Below are positions 8,936 to 17,226 of a stretch of DNA of 64,000 nucleotides, in pieces; the stretch's first letter is position 1, and every line of letters starts with the position of its first letter. The notes beneath the pieces were generated by a model that was given only the letters and a program-made list of their open reading frames with translations, had not been told where the DNA came from and searched no databases. The DNA is from Sediminicola arcticus (GTDB lineage: Bacteria; Bacteroidota; Bacteroidia; Flavobacteriales; Flavobacteriaceae): contig NZ_JBEXAE010000004.1 in the NCBI RefSeq assembly GCF_040566695.1, positions 248,001-312,000 of the forward strand, written 5' to 3'. A program made the position numbers and the translations under genes.

Positions 8936-9072
8936 CCAATCAACCAAAACGAATTCAAAAGCTTATACGCTTAAAAAAAGAAACTAAAAAAGTGATATTA
9001 CCAACAAAAAAAAGATGTTGAAGGAAATTCAATTTTTAGAAAGTAGAAGATAAAATTTATTAGATTAAGTAT

Positions 9073-9795
9073 TTACTTTCTTTTTTGCTCTATGAACCAA
9101 TCGTATAATTCCGGAGTATTGTAGGCCCTTGTCCAAGAGTTATGACCCACCCCTTTGTATCTTGTAAATTTTACATCATAACCCATTTCGTTTAGCCTTT
9201 CAACCATTTTAACAGATTCTGAAAAGGGAATGGACTTATCCTCTTCCCCGTGAAAGACCCAGATAGGCATCTTCTTATCAATCCAAGCGGCATAGGGTAA
9301 TGGTGTCATTCCGCATACCACGGCCATAGCCGCAAATTTCTCAGGATATTGGACCGCTAACTGCCATGCGGCACCGCCTCCTCGACTTAGACCCGTAAGG
9401 TATATTCTTTTGGTATCCACATTATTATTGGCAACAATAGTATCCAATAATTGAACTACTGCTTTTGTGTTCCACCATTCCTTCTTATGTGGGTTTTGGG
9501 GTGCTAGAATTAAAAACGGGAAATCTTTTCCATCGGCGATAAGCTTTGGTGGGCCACTAGATTTAACGCGACCAATACTGTCCCCTGAATCACCACCCCC
9601 ATGCAAAAATAGAAGTAGAGGGAATTTTTCAGTGTTTTCTGCCTCGTATCCAGGCGGATAATATAAATAGTATTTGAGATTTTCTATGGTAATCGTTTGC
9701 TGCTCGTCCTCTAAAAGCTGAGACTGGGCACTACAGCCTTGTAACAAAGACATTACCAATAGTAAAGTAATTAATAAAATAGGGCGTAAACTCAT
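9073..9795 (-). CDS. Alpha/beta-hydrolase lipoprotein (prolyl-oligopeptidase/phospholipase-like)
   Basis: A 240-residue lipoprotein (lipobox LLQGC near residue 21) with a complete alpha/beta-hydrolase active site: LLLFLHGGG oxyanion strand near residue 60, nucleophile serine in GLSRGGG near 140, acid in HGEEDKSIP near 195, and histidine in GVGHNSW near 219. Such single-domain secreted esterases in Bacteroidota belong to the dienelactone hydrolase / phospholipase-carboxylesterase group and often deacetylate or de-esterify polysaccharides. No CAZyme cluster surrounds it, so the substrate is unknown. It has its own possible -7 box at 9822-9829. Confidence 0.85.
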   Translation of the reverse strand: MSLRPILLITLLLVMSLLQGCSAQSQLLEDEQQTITIENLKYYLYYPPGYEAENTEKFPLLLFLHGGGDSGDSIGRVKSSGPPKLIADGKDFPFLILAPQNPHKKEWWNTKAVVQLLDTIVANNNVDTKRIYLTGLSRGGGAAWQLAVQYPEKFAAMAVVCGMTPLPYAAWIDKKMPIWVFHGEEDKSIPFSESVKMVERLNEMGYDVKFTRYKGVGHNSWTRAYNTPELYDWFIEQKRK

Positions 9796-9821
9796 TAATA
9801 ATTAGTTCTCTAAAGTTTGGA

Positions 9822-9829
9822 CAAAAGTA
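9822..9829 (-). promoter_or_regulatory. Possible -7 box for the lipoprotein hydrolase
   Basis: On the minus strand this reads TACTTTTG, matching TAnnTTTG, 27 bases before the start at 9795. No good -33 TTG was found at 17-23 bases. Confidence 0.4.
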
Positions 9830-10032
9830 TAAAATAGAAGCTTCGGTTGTAATTAAAAATCATCGGACAGTAAACTATTCTTTGGTCCTGAAAACAGCTG
9901 CTTTTTTATCCTACTATATTCTATTTCAATATATTAATTGCAAAATAATTTACCTGTAAGTAGCATCCCTTTTTGAGACTATGTCTTACACTAGCGCTAA
10001 TTACAATTATAATAGAATTGGTATAAATACGT

Positions 10033-10040
10033 TACATTTG
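10033..10040 (+). promoter_or_regulatory. Possible -7 box for the symporter gene
   Basis: TACATTTG matches TAnnTTTG. Transcription would begin about 10045-10048, which rules out the TTG at 10046 as a start codon and supports GTG at 10085. No well-spaced -33 TTG is seen. Confidence 0.45.
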
Positions 10041-10084
10041 ACCAATTGGTTTATCCTATTTGTCAACTACTTAAAAATAGTTTT

Positions 10085-11059
10085 GTGCTACAGAATAAAA
10101 TTAAATTGAACGGCTTTATAATAGCCTTATTAATTGCCATACCAATTGCTTATCTATTTCCCAAGGGGTCTGATATTCTCCAGTTAAATAAAATTACCGA
10201 TGTGGGTATAGGTCTTATTTTTTTCTTTTATGGATTGAAATTATCTATGGGTACTTTTAGAAGCGGCGTACGTAACTATAAATTACACCTGCTGATACAC
10301 CTTAGCACATTCATTCTTTTCCCGTTATTAGTCTTGCCGTTCAAAAACCTAATGGTTGGGGAAAATATGCATCTTTTATGGGTAGGCATGTTCTTTTTGG
10401 CCGTATTACCCTCAACAGTATCCTCCTCCGTGGTAATGGTCTCCATTGCAAAGGGAAATATCCCAGCCGCAATTTTCAATGCTAGTTTATCCGGTCTATT
10501 AGGCGTTGTTTTGACACCGCTTTGGCTTGGATTAGTCGTAGATGATGCACAAGGTGTTTCCGTTTTAACAGTAATCACAAAATTGCTTTTACAAATTGTT
10601 TTTCCTTTGTCCTTGGGAATTATGCTGCACCCTAAAATAGGACATTTTGCAGTCAAGAAAAGTAATTTGATTGCTTATTTTGACAAAACCGTCATTGTAC
10701 TCATTGTTTATTCAAGCTTCTGCCTCTCCTTTAATGCTAATCTATTTTCTGGAATGCAACTAGACGTTTTACTATTTCTATACTTAGCTATTTTGGTACT
10801 TTTCCTTGTGGTAATGTTTGTCGTGAATATCATTTCCAAAAATTTAGGCTTTTCCACAGAAGATCGTATCACCGCCTTGTTTTGCGGATCTAAAAAATCA
10901 TTAGTCCATGGTTCTGTCATGGCAAAAATCATGTTTGGACATAGCATCAATGCTAGTATCTATATTTTACCAGTGATGATATACCATATTTCACAGCTTT
11001 TGATTATCGCTTTTATAGCGGAAAGGTTCGGAAAGAGAGAGCCTATTTTACACACCTAA
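10085..11059 (+). CDS. Bile acid:sodium symporter family protein (YfeH-like)
   Basis: A polytopic membrane protein of 324 residues with nine to ten hydrophobic segments, matching the SBF-like/YfeH branch of the bile acid:sodium symporter (BASS) family: IGLIFFFYGLKL near residue 50, LAVLPSTVSSSVVMVSIAKGN near 120-135, ALFCGSKKSLVHGS near 270. In bacteria these carry organic anions with sodium; bile acid is not implied. The start is uncertain: a longer frame runs from TTG 10046, but the promoter box at 10033 favours GTG 10085, giving VLQNKIKLNGF as N-terminus. It stands alone and is followed by a terminator shared with the dab operon. Confidence 0.8.
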   Translation: MLQNKIKLNGFIIALLIAIPIAYLFPKGSDILQLNKITDVGIGLIFFFYGLKLSMGTFRSGVRNYKLHLLIHLSTFILFPLLVLPFKNLMVGENMHLLWVGMFFLAVLPSTVSSSVVMVSIAKGNIPAAIFNASLSGLLGVVLTPLWLGLVVDDAQGVSVLTVITKLLLQIVFPLSLGIMLHPKIGHFAVKKSNLIAYFDKTVIVLIVYSSFCLSFNANLFSGMQLDVLLFLYLAILVLFLVVMFVVNIISKNLGFSTEDRITALFCGSKKSLVHGSVMAKIMFGHSINASIYILPVMIYHISQLLIIAFIAERFGKREPILHT

Positions 11060-11064
11060 GTCAC

Positions 11065-11096
11065 AAAAAAAAAGCTTCCAGTTTCCTGAAAGCTTT
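11065..11096 (-). terminator. Intrinsic terminator downstream of dabA
   Basis: On the minus strand GCTTTCAG-GAAA-CTGGAAGC is followed by a run of nine T, a strong intrinsic terminator. It can end the dab operon and, read from the plus strand, lies just past the symporter gene. Nearly the same hairpin follows tRNA-Arg at 16793-16818. Confidence 0.8.
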
Positions 11097-11127
11097 CAAT
11101 AGCTCTTGGTTGCGCCACAATTCAAAC
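11071..11127. repeat. Left copy of a 57-bp imperfect direct repeat (terminator plus tRNA-Arg 3' end)
   Basis: This segment aligns without gaps to 16795-16851: the first 23 bases differ at one position, the middle is diverged, and the last part shares GCGCCAC-ATTC-AAC, which in the right copy is the 3' end and T-arm of tRNA-Arg. About 43 of 57 bases agree by eye. The pair brackets the dab region. Confidence 0.7.
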
Positions 11128-11150
11128 TTATATCATCCGATTAGAACTAG
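11111..11150 (-). pseudogene. Decayed tRNA-Arg 3' fragment
   Basis: Read on the minus strand, this stretch holds TTTGAATTGTGGCGCAA, a degraded T-loop, T-stem and acceptor 3' strand like that of the intact tRNA-Arg (16831-16904), and further upstream TTCTAAT at the place of the anticodon loop. The pairing partners are lost, so it cannot fold as a tRNA. It could be an old attachment-site copy or a dead duplicate of the tRNA gene. Confidence 0.5.
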
Positions 11151-11229
11151 TTGAAGATCATGATTAATTAGACAAATAAATACCGCACCATGTTCAACAT
11201 TTGGCCAAGGAATAACCTTACATTGAAAT

Positions 11230-13614
11230 TTAATCTGCCACTGAAACCTCAGCATTTATTGCATACTTTTCTTTGACTATGCTCTTCTTCTTCGTTGAAA
11301 CCCATTTAAAGTTTTTTTCATACCGTTTAATATCATCATCTTGTAAAGGATCCATGACCATTAAATAGATCCATTCATTGTCCAATAAAGTTTTCAGGTT
11401 TTCATTTCTGGAGAGAATATCCGTTACCCTAGTTATTGGTGCTTGTATAAGTACGGAGAGACGTAAAGGTTGATGGTATATTTCATCATCGGATTGTCGT
11501 AATGATTGTAAGGGGAGTCCCATTTTAAGATCTCCGCCATTCCCTTGAACGACTCCGAATTTACCAGTTATATTGTGTGTGATTTTTGAACCCCCACCAA
11601 ATTTGTTATTATCCACAGTAGAAAAATAATAATGATTATTGATCCATTGGGTTACCACCATAGGCCCCTGCATGATACCTTCTAATGCTTTGCCTGTTGC
11701 GTCCATTTCCCAATCGTAGGAATGAAGGAAGCATCGGCTATCAAGATTTTCATTTTTGGTAAGGGCTCTGGGTGCTACAATGAATCCAGCGTTTTTTGCC
11801 AGGCCCCATTCGGGTCTAGTTTCTCCCCAATTATTCGCTTTGCGCTGTGCTAATGCAACGCTATCCCTATTGGTTCCGAGTCTATCTTGTGTAGCGGTTC
11901 GTTGAGCGTTTAGCAAATCAGATTTCACCTGACGTAATTGCTCTTTATGTGAATTGGGAACCTCAGAATCGAAAATTACGATTTCATCCGTTGTCGTATT
12001 GTGCTCTGCTCCTAAGAAAATGGTACTTTCAGAAATATTGATTCCGTGATCTGAAGCTAAAACCGCTCTTACATTGGGCAGGTTAGCCAAGTTAGCAAGC
12101 ATTCTGGCATTATGCCTGCCCGGGCTTGCCGCACAAGCGCCACAATCGAGGCTGGAACCGAAGGGATTATTGGCAGAATGACTTCCATGACCTACAAAAA
12201 GTACCACGGGCGCAAAGTCTTTCCAACCGGTAAGGTCGAAGGCAGATTTCACGATAGCCACTTTTTCCGCCAAGGGAATTCCAAAACTATCGCCTTCTTG
12301 TGGTTCATTACGATTAATTTGTGGCTCACAAATAGTCTCGTAAGAAGACGTATTGTTCTTTTTAAGTCGATAAAAATACCCTGGTGTAACCGTCCTTGCC
12401 AGTAGTGATAATCCATAATAGAATCCTGATCCTTCTACATAACCAAATGCCGAAGGAAGCATATTCTTCATTCGCTTTAAAAAATATTCGGCAAATTTGA
12501 TAATTTCATTTTTTCTTTCATAACCCAACTTCTCTTTAACCTTAGCTGCTTGAGCCGTTTCTGTAACAGTGTAGGCAGAGGGCACTATAGGCGGACAGGA
12601 TTTACGTATAAGCCCATCATTTAAATTCTCATAATCCATCGCAATACCAAAAAAACCAGCATATCCAAAGGTTTCGTAATTACCCTTTGACTCCACGTGT
12701 CTTCTTATAAGCTCCGATCGGGTATCAATACAAAAAACCATTTGAGCATCTGGTGTGCAATCTGCCTTTTCACTTGGTGTTGCAGCTATAGATTCCTTTT
12801 CCAAGGTTTTTACTAACTGATTTTGCCAACTTCTTTCCAGGGCCTTTAACCAGATATATTGCAGTTTTGCTATGGTATTGTCTCTTTCTCCATGATCAGA
12901 TTGGAGTAAAATTGGAGTATTTATTTGTTGGGCAATCCATAATCGTACCGCTAAATAATCCTCTAAACTTATAGGATATGCTTGTTGCCAAAGCGAATTG
13001 GATTCACTTCTATAATTGATATATCCTGTCCAACCGGGTAGGGCTGCCAGGTGATAGGTAAAGATGTTGACGTAATCTTCTTTTGAAAAATTTTTTAGAA
13101 CCTGTGCCAAGGCCTCGGAGCTGGTTTTTGGAATTTCAAGATTATTCTTTACTAAAATCTCACCATCATATTTTGCTAACGTTCGCCATGCTTTATAAAA
13201 ACCATCTTTTTTATTTGGCATCTCCCATTCTGCAAGACCTTCATCCATAAAGGCAGCGAGCCACTTTGCCATAATCCTATCCAAATCGTGATTACTGTTT
13301 TTCGCTTCAGTCCTTTTTTGGGATTCCATTAGCTGTAAATAAAATTCCGGCGATTTGGATAGTCCGTTTTCGTTAAGCAGGGCTACCAATTCTTCTTCTC
13401 CGATCTCTCCTAGGGTCCAGGCCTTACGATATAACGATGCCTCAAGGAACATCTCTGCGTTTAAATGTCCTTTGGCAATATCTACGGCCTCTACGAAAGG
13501 TAACTTTTCATATCCAGACAATGGATTGGAGGTCACAAAGGAATACAGCGGCCAAGTTTTTCCAATAACCTTAGATGCTTCATCAATACTTTTAAGAATG
13601 TGTTGCTGGTTCAT
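11230..13614 (-). CDS. dabA: Inorganic carbon transporter subunit DabA (DUF2309)
   Basis: A 794-residue protein of the DUF2309/UPF0753 family. DabA is the cytoplasmic, beta-carbonic-anhydrase-like subunit of the DAB complex, which uses the cation gradient through DabB to turn CO2 into accumulated bicarbonate in one direction. The zinc-site residues are visible: Cys and Asp in VFCIDTRSE near residue 295, and His and Cys in GHGSHSANN...LDCGAC near 475-492. Length fits the family. Its ATG shares one base with the dabB stop (TAATG), so translation is coupled. In a heterotroph such a system would feed carboxylases (biotin carboxylases, PEP carboxylase, carbamoyl phosphate). Confidence 0.92.
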   Translation of the reverse strand: MNQQHILKSIDEASKVIGKTWPLYSFVTSNPLSGYEKLPFVEAVDIAKGHLNAEMFLEASLYRKAWTLGEIGEEELVALLNENGLSKSPEFYLQLMESQKRTEAKNSNHDLDRIMAKWLAAFMDEGLAEWEMPNKKDGFYKAWRTLAKYDGEILVKNNLEIPKTSSEALAQVLKNFSKEDYVNIFTYHLAALPGWTGYINYRSESNSLWQQAYPISLEDYLAVRLWIAQQINTPILLQSDHGERDNTIAKLQYIWLKALERSWQNQLVKTLEKESIAATPSEKADCTPDAQMVFCIDTRSELIRRHVESKGNYETFGYAGFFGIAMDYENLNDGLIRKSCPPIVPSAYTVTETAQAAKVKEKLGYERKNEIIKFAEYFLKRMKNMLPSAFGYVEGSGFYYGLSLLARTVTPGYFYRLKKNNTSSYETICEPQINRNEPQEGDSFGIPLAEKVAIVKSAFDLTGWKDFAPVVLFVGHGSHSANNPFGSSLDCGACAASPGRHNARMLANLANLPNVRAVLASDHGINISESTIFLGAEHNTTTDEIVIFDSEVPNSHKEQLRQVKSDLLNAQRTATQDRLGTNRDSVALAQRKANNWGETRPEWGLAKNAGFIVAPRALTKNENLDSRCFLHSYDWEMDATGKALEGIMQGPMVVTQWINNHYYFSTVDNNKFGGGSKITHNITGKFGVVQGNGGDLKMGLPLQSLRQSDDEIYHQPLRLSVLIQAPITRVTDILSRNENLKTLLDNEWIYLMVMDPLQDDDIKRYEKNFKWVSTKKKSIVKEKYAINAEVSVAD

Positions 13615-15098
13615 TAGGAATTTGATTTATACATTAATATGGACTTTTTATAAGGTTGAGACAGGTTTAATAGTTTTACATAGAGCCAAGGAATATCCCG
13701 GTAAATTCCAAGTTTCATAATAAAAAAGCCTATCAAGAAAATGATCCCGAAAACAATCTGTATGATGGAGAGGGGCATAGAAACGGCAACCATAGGCATA
13801 TCGGCCATCAATAGCGTCACCCCATTATACAATAAGGCATAGATACCAACACCACCTATGAAGATGACAGGTGGCAAAAAGATCTTATGGACAATTGACA
13901 AACTTTGTTCCTTTACAATATTATAGGTCGCCTGTCCCGCAGTAATAGCAACAATAAGTGTTAGAAAAATACCACTATCCAATCCTATTCCTTTTCCCGT
14001 AAGCAAAGCAAAAAGAATGGCACCTAAAACACCAAAAAAGAGTACACCAATGGCTTGAAGTAGACTAATCCTGATCCGAGGTGGTCTTTCTGGTTTAGAA
14101 TGAGCTATCGCCTCCCCAGATGCCAAGAACAAGTACGCTTTATAAAATCCGTGGAGGATAAGGTGCACTACCGCAGCATTAAAAAAGCCTAAACCACATT
14201 GCATAATCATAAAGCCCATTTGAGCTATAGTAGAACAGGCCAATTTTTGCTTTACGTTGACTTGAAGAAGCTTAGTAAATTGCGCTAATATAGCCGTAAG
14301 TCCGCCTATGATTAGAAGAATATTCAAGGTATTTGAAGCGAACAAAACCGTTGAAAACAATGCTAACAGAATTCCTGCACCATTTACAAAACCTGCATGC
14401 ATTAAGGCCGAAGCGGGAGTTGGTGATGTCATTGCTGATAGTAACCAGCGATGGAAGGGATAAATTGCTGATTGGACAATAGCAGCAACAATAATGCATA
14501 ATGCTGAAATAAAAACAATATATGATGGTATATTATCTAAGGACGATATAAGACCGCTAACCGTAAATGTTCCACTATAAAAAGCTAACAAAAGCACTCC
14601 CGCACTCAAAAAAAGAGTACCTGTTAGAAAATAGCGCTGTGTAAATTTTGAAGCCTCACGCGCTTCTCCCCAATTGGATTCAATACCTATTAATCGGGAC
14701 ATGAAAAAACCCATCAAGAACCAATTGAGCAGTAACAGTGCCACATGATTTGACATCAAAAAACACATAACGGATAAAGTAAAACCAAGGCACAAAGCCA
14801 TAAACTTGGATTGATGTCTAAAACCGTTAAGATAATTTCCTGCATAAGTACTAACAAGCGCACTAAAGAAGGTCACCGTAGTCCAGATCAAAATCGTAAA
14901 CCCATTGATCTTCAAGATATTCCCGTAGTACCATTCTGGAATAGTTGGAAAACCATATATTAGGTACAACAGGTTTCCTGCAAACAATACCCAAAGAAAA
15001 GAAGAGATTAATTTTGAATGGTTTAAGGAAAGTGATTTGTTTCCCTTTTTGCTGCTATTTTGAGCAGCGTTTTCTTGTAAAGAATTTTCAAGAATCAT
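13614..15098 (-). CDS. dabB: DabB, NuoL-like membrane subunit of inorganic carbon transporter
   Basis: A 494-residue membrane protein with about 13-14 hydrophobic helices and the proton-channel core of complex I subunit 5 (NuoL/MrpA): HRWLLSAMTSPTPASALMHAGFVNGAGILL near residues 215-245, with the conserved lysine/histidine pattern, and FYKAYLFLASGEAIAHSK near 320. Directly next to DUF2309 this is DabB rather than NADH dehydrogenase; no other nuo genes are near. An alternative name, NADH-quinone oxidoreductase subunit L, would mislead. It begins after an 84-base gap from the small upstream gene and overlaps dabA by one base. Confidence 0.9.
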   Translation of the reverse strand: MILENSLQENAAQNSSKKGNKSLSLNHSKLISSFLWVLFAGNLLYLIYGFPTIPEWYYGNILKINGFTILIWTTVTFFSALVSTYAGNYLNGFRHQSKFMALCLGFTLSVMCFLMSNHVALLLLNWFLMGFFMSRLIGIESNWGEAREASKFTQRYFLTGTLFLSAGVLLLAFYSGTFTVSGLISSLDNIPSYIVFISALCIIVAAIVQSAIYPFHRWLLSAMTSPTPASALMHAGFVNGAGILLALFSTVLFASNTLNILLIIGGLTAILAQFTKLLQVNVKQKLACSTIAQMGFMIMQCGLGFFNAAVVHLILHGFYKAYLFLASGEAIAHSKPERPPRIRISLLQAIGVLFFGVLGAILFALLTGKGIGLDSGIFLTLIVAITAGQATYNIVKEQSLSIVHKIFLPPVIFIGGVGIYALLYNGVTLLMADMPMVAVSMPLSIIQIVFGIIFLIGFFIMKLGIYRDIPWLYVKLLNLSQPYKKSILMYKSNS

Positions 15099-15182
15099 TT
15101 TTAGTTTTTAAAGACGTGATTAAATATTTAAAAAGAATATGATCGGTATCATTTTAAAGGCCGGTCTGCTTTGATCACTAAA

Positions 15183-15476
15183 TTAGGCACCAACAGTATG
15201 ATGTTTGTCCACAAGCTTAATTTCTATAGTACCATTGATTTCCAATTCCAGACCATTTTTATGTGCATGTAATACTAATTGCTCTACAATTTTCTTGTCT
15301 TCCTTTAATTTCCTGATCTTGCCCTCAGAAGTCCGATCGGAATTGACTTGCTCATGACGAAGATTCAAAGCTCTTACTGAATGGAACTTTATTTTGTCGT
15401 TTAACAGGGACAGTAGTACATCTGCAGCTTCCGCCGGACTGTATTGGCCTTTTATAAATGCAATGTTCTCTTTCAT
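15183..15476 (-). CDS. Small conserved protein of the dab operon, paralogue of 15807-16124
   Basis: I do not recognise this family. It is a 97-residue, soluble, helix-rich protein. It aligns end to end with the protein at 15807-16124: both have an opening KG-x-[YF]-[ST]-P-x-EA-x-DV segment, a KI-x-FH motif about 20 residues on, a charged helical middle (EGKIRKLKEDKK here) and a closing L-x-INGT-x-EI strand. The start overlaps the stop of the small membrane protein by four bases (ATGA), showing translational coupling. Place in the operon just ahead of dabB suggests a role tied to the carbon transporter, such as regulation or assembly, but this is only inferred. Confidence 0.75.
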   Translation of the reverse strand: MKENIAFIKGQYSPAEAADVLLSLLNDKIKFHSVRALNLRHEQVNSDRTSEGKIRKLKEDKKIVEQLVLHAHKNGLELEINGTIEIKLVDKHHTVGA

Positions 15477-15688
15477 CTAGGCAAGTGCTTATCTGTTTGC
15501 TTTGAAGTATTTCTGATGGAGTGATGAACATCATCACCTATTTTGCCTATAAAAACAATACTCAAAATGAAGCTACACACTAATATTCGATCTAAGAAAA
15601 TAGACTCATGTACGTAGCAAAATATGACGAATATTACTAATACAACCATACCCACAATTGGCAATAATGTAGATTTTGATAATTGCAT
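15473..15688 (-). CDS. Small two-helix membrane protein of the dab operon
   Basis: A 71-residue protein with two hydrophobic segments (about residues 9-26, rich in V, I, F, and 31-48) and a polar, basic C-terminal tail (KQTDKHLPR). No family is recognised. The stop codon overlaps the start of the next gene as ATGA, and the gene lies between the two paralogous small genes, so it very likely belongs to the dab transcript. It could be a small membrane partner of DabB. Existence as a real gene rests on the overlap, strand and hydrophobic pattern. Confidence 0.6.
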   Translation of the reverse strand: MQLSKSTLLPIVGMVVLVIFVIFCYVHESIFLDRILVCSFILSIVFIGKIGDDVHHSIRNTSKQTDKHLPR

Positions 15689-15806
15689 ATACTATTATTT
15701 TAGTATTAGATTTTAGTTTATACTTGAGCAGCATTTATGTTTAAGATTCCTTATGTTGTATTTTTCCACATGTTAAAATTCTAAAGAGGAACGCTCATAA
15801 TACTAA

Positions 15807-16124
15807 TCAGTCAGCGGAGGTGATTTCTAGTATGCCATTAATCTTTAAATTTTTTCCGAGCTCTTTCATATTTGAAATGATCTCTATCACATTTTCTTTT
15901 TCTTCTAAAAGTTCTTTAATGCGACCGTCTAATTGATCTGTGTCGAACCCATTGTTTTCTTCCCAACGTTGGAGCCTTTGTAATTTGTGAAAATCAATTT
16001 TTTGGTTGATCAATGAAATCATCACATCGTAAGCTTCAGTTGGGGTAAAAACACCTTTAACCAATTGAACGATTTGTTTTCCTTTTTGAATTTCCTTCAA
16101 TTCTTTAGCTTCCATTTTGCTCAT
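15807..16124 (-). CDS. Small conserved protein, first gene of the dab operon
   Basis: A 105-residue soluble protein of unknown family, paralogous to the product of 15183-15476 (shared motifs KG-x-F-TP-x-EA-x-DV, KI-x-FH, a Glu/Lys-rich central helix with ELLEEKENV, closing LKINGILEI). A tryptophan-containing segment (RWEENNGF) marks the insertion that differs between the two. The frame stays open to 16160, but the ATG at 16124 fits the paralogue's length better. 118 bases separate it from the small membrane gene; no terminator is seen there, so one operon of five genes ending in dabA is likely. Confidence 0.7.
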   Translation of the reverse strand: MSKMEAKELKEIQKGKQIVQLVKGVFTPTEAYDVMISLINQKIDFHKLQRLQRWEENNGFDTDQLDGRIKELLEEKENVIEIISNMKELGKNLKINGILEITSAD

Positions 16125-16792
16125 TTTATAAGTTATTAGTAGTTGAATTATATTTCGCAAGACAAAGGTTGTGCTTTTTCATCATTAATTTTTATTTATA
16201 TTAATTATGTAGTTCATTAATATTTTTTATGAAAATACTTTGATGCAACAATTAATTGCTATAATAGCAAATGAAATAATCTTAGGCCTATATTACTCTT
16301 ATATTGGGTTAACCTAAAAATTAGTAGGAATAAGATGATACTTTTTAGAATAAACCCTATTTAGTAAGGGTACTACCTTATAGCTTCAAAGTGTATTACC
16401 AAAAATTTGGATTGGCAAGTTGAAATCCTAAATGGACAGGAGGAGCTTTGTTTGTTATTGAACGCGTAAAAGGATATTGTATGTTAGAAAAGCACAGCCA
16501 GATTACCCTATTTTATTTTCAATTATCTGTAATGTAATCAGTCCTAGATAAGAATATATAACTCCCTCAAAGCCAAATTCAATGGATAGAATTTACTTCT
16601 TCTAAATGCTCTTATCTTGCAGGTGTAGAGGTGCGCTCATCACTACTTATTCGAGGCAGACTGTAAAGAATAGGTGAAATGAAGATTTATAATTCTTACT
16701 AATTTAGAACAAAATAGAACTAAGCTTATATTTTCATTAAAAGTATAGAATATAGATGCTAATTGCCTAATATAGGTAAGGCCTAGAAACAA
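16125..16792. other. Non-coding, AT-rich stretch between dab operon and tRNA genes
   Basis: I see no convincing reading frame on either strand, no match to TAnnTTTG on the minus strand close to 16124, and no RNA gene. The composition is AT-rich with scattered stops. It may hold the dab promoter and worn-down remains of genes lost from the putative island. Confidence 0.5.
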
Positions 16793-16818
16793 GAAAAGCT
16801 TCCAGTTCCCTGAAAGCC
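16793..16818 (-). terminator. Terminator after the tRNA cluster
   Basis: Minus strand GCTTTCAG-GGAA-CTGGAAGC followed by TTTTC. The stem has one G-T pair. It lies 12 bases after the tRNA-Arg 3' end. Confidence 0.65.
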
Positions 16819-16851
16819 ATGATATTCTCGTGATCGCGCCACGATTCGAAC
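16795..16851. repeat. Right copy of the 57-bp imperfect direct repeat
   Basis: Collinear with 11071-11127; here the segment spans the terminator and the 3' end plus T-arm of the intact tRNA-Arg. The island-like region lies on the 3' side of the tRNA, the geometry expected for integration at a tRNA 3' end. Confidence 0.7.
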
Positions 16852-16904
16852 GTGGGACCGTCTGCTTAGAAGGCAGATGCTCTATCCAGCTGAGCTACGC
16901 GACC
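16831..16904 (-). tRNA. tRNA-Arg (anticodon TCT)
   Basis: A 74-nt cloverleaf: acceptor GGTCGCG with CGCGATC (one G-T pair), D-stem GCTC/GAGC, anticodon stem TCTGC/GCAGA around loop CTTCTAA (anticodon TCT), T-stem CCACG/CGTGG around TTCGAAT, discriminator A. CCA is not encoded. Last of three tRNAs in the transcript, followed by a terminator. Confidence 0.95.
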
Positions 16905-16908
16905 ATTG

Positions 16909-16983
16909 TCGGGGTGGCAGGATTCGAACCTGCGGCCTCCTGCTCCCAAAGCAGGCGCGATAACCGGGCTACGCTACACCCCG
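16909..16983 (-). tRNA. tRNA-Pro (anticodon TGG)
   Basis: A 75-nt cloverleaf with acceptor CGGGGTG/CACCCCG, anticodon stem CCTGC/GCAGG around loop TTTGGGA (anticodon TGG), T-loop TTCGAAT and discriminator A. CCA is not encoded. Four bases separate it from tRNA-Arg. Confidence 0.95.
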
Positions 16984-17028
16984 AAAACCGACAATGTGTA
17001 AATGTCAATAGTACAAATCAAAAAAAAG

Positions 17029-17112
17029 CGGAGAGACAGGGACTCGAACCCTGGCGACAGTTACCCGTCGACAGATTAGCAATCTGCTCCGTTACCACTC
17101 CGGCACCTCTCC
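17029..17112 (-). tRNA. tRNA-Ser (anticodon GCT)
   Basis: An 84-nt class II tRNA: acceptor GGAGAGG/TCTCTCC, anticodon stem CAGAT/ATCTG around loop TGCTA-containing TTGCTAA (anticodon GCT), a long variable arm (GACGGGTAACTGTC region), T-stem CAGGG/CCCTG and discriminator G, as usual for serine tRNAs. First of the cluster. Confidence 0.95.
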
Positions 17113-17149
17113 AATAATCTTTAAGATCGCGCATATAAAAATGCGGTTG

Positions 17150-17180
17150 CAAATGTACTTTTTCATATCCTAGAACGCAA
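17150..17180 (-). promoter_or_regulatory. Promoter of the tRNA Ser-Pro-Arg cluster
   Basis: On the minus strand TTG (17180-17178), 20 bases, then TACATTTG (17157-17150), matching the Bacteroidota pattern. Transcription would start near 17143, about 30 bases before tRNA-Ser. Confidence 0.75.
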
Positions 17181-17226
17181 CTATTTTTTGACTTTTTTTA
17201 TTGGAATATTTTTGACCCTTAAAATC

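Noticed and set aside
13614..15098. NADH dehydrogenase subunit 5 as part of respiratory complex I
   Set aside because: No other nuo genes are present and it is coupled to DUF2309, so DabB is the better call.
16830..17117. 95-codon plus-strand reading frame across the tRNA cluster
   Set aside because: It lies antisense over three intact tRNA genes; its residues (GFEPAASC-like) are the usual false translation of tRNA complements.
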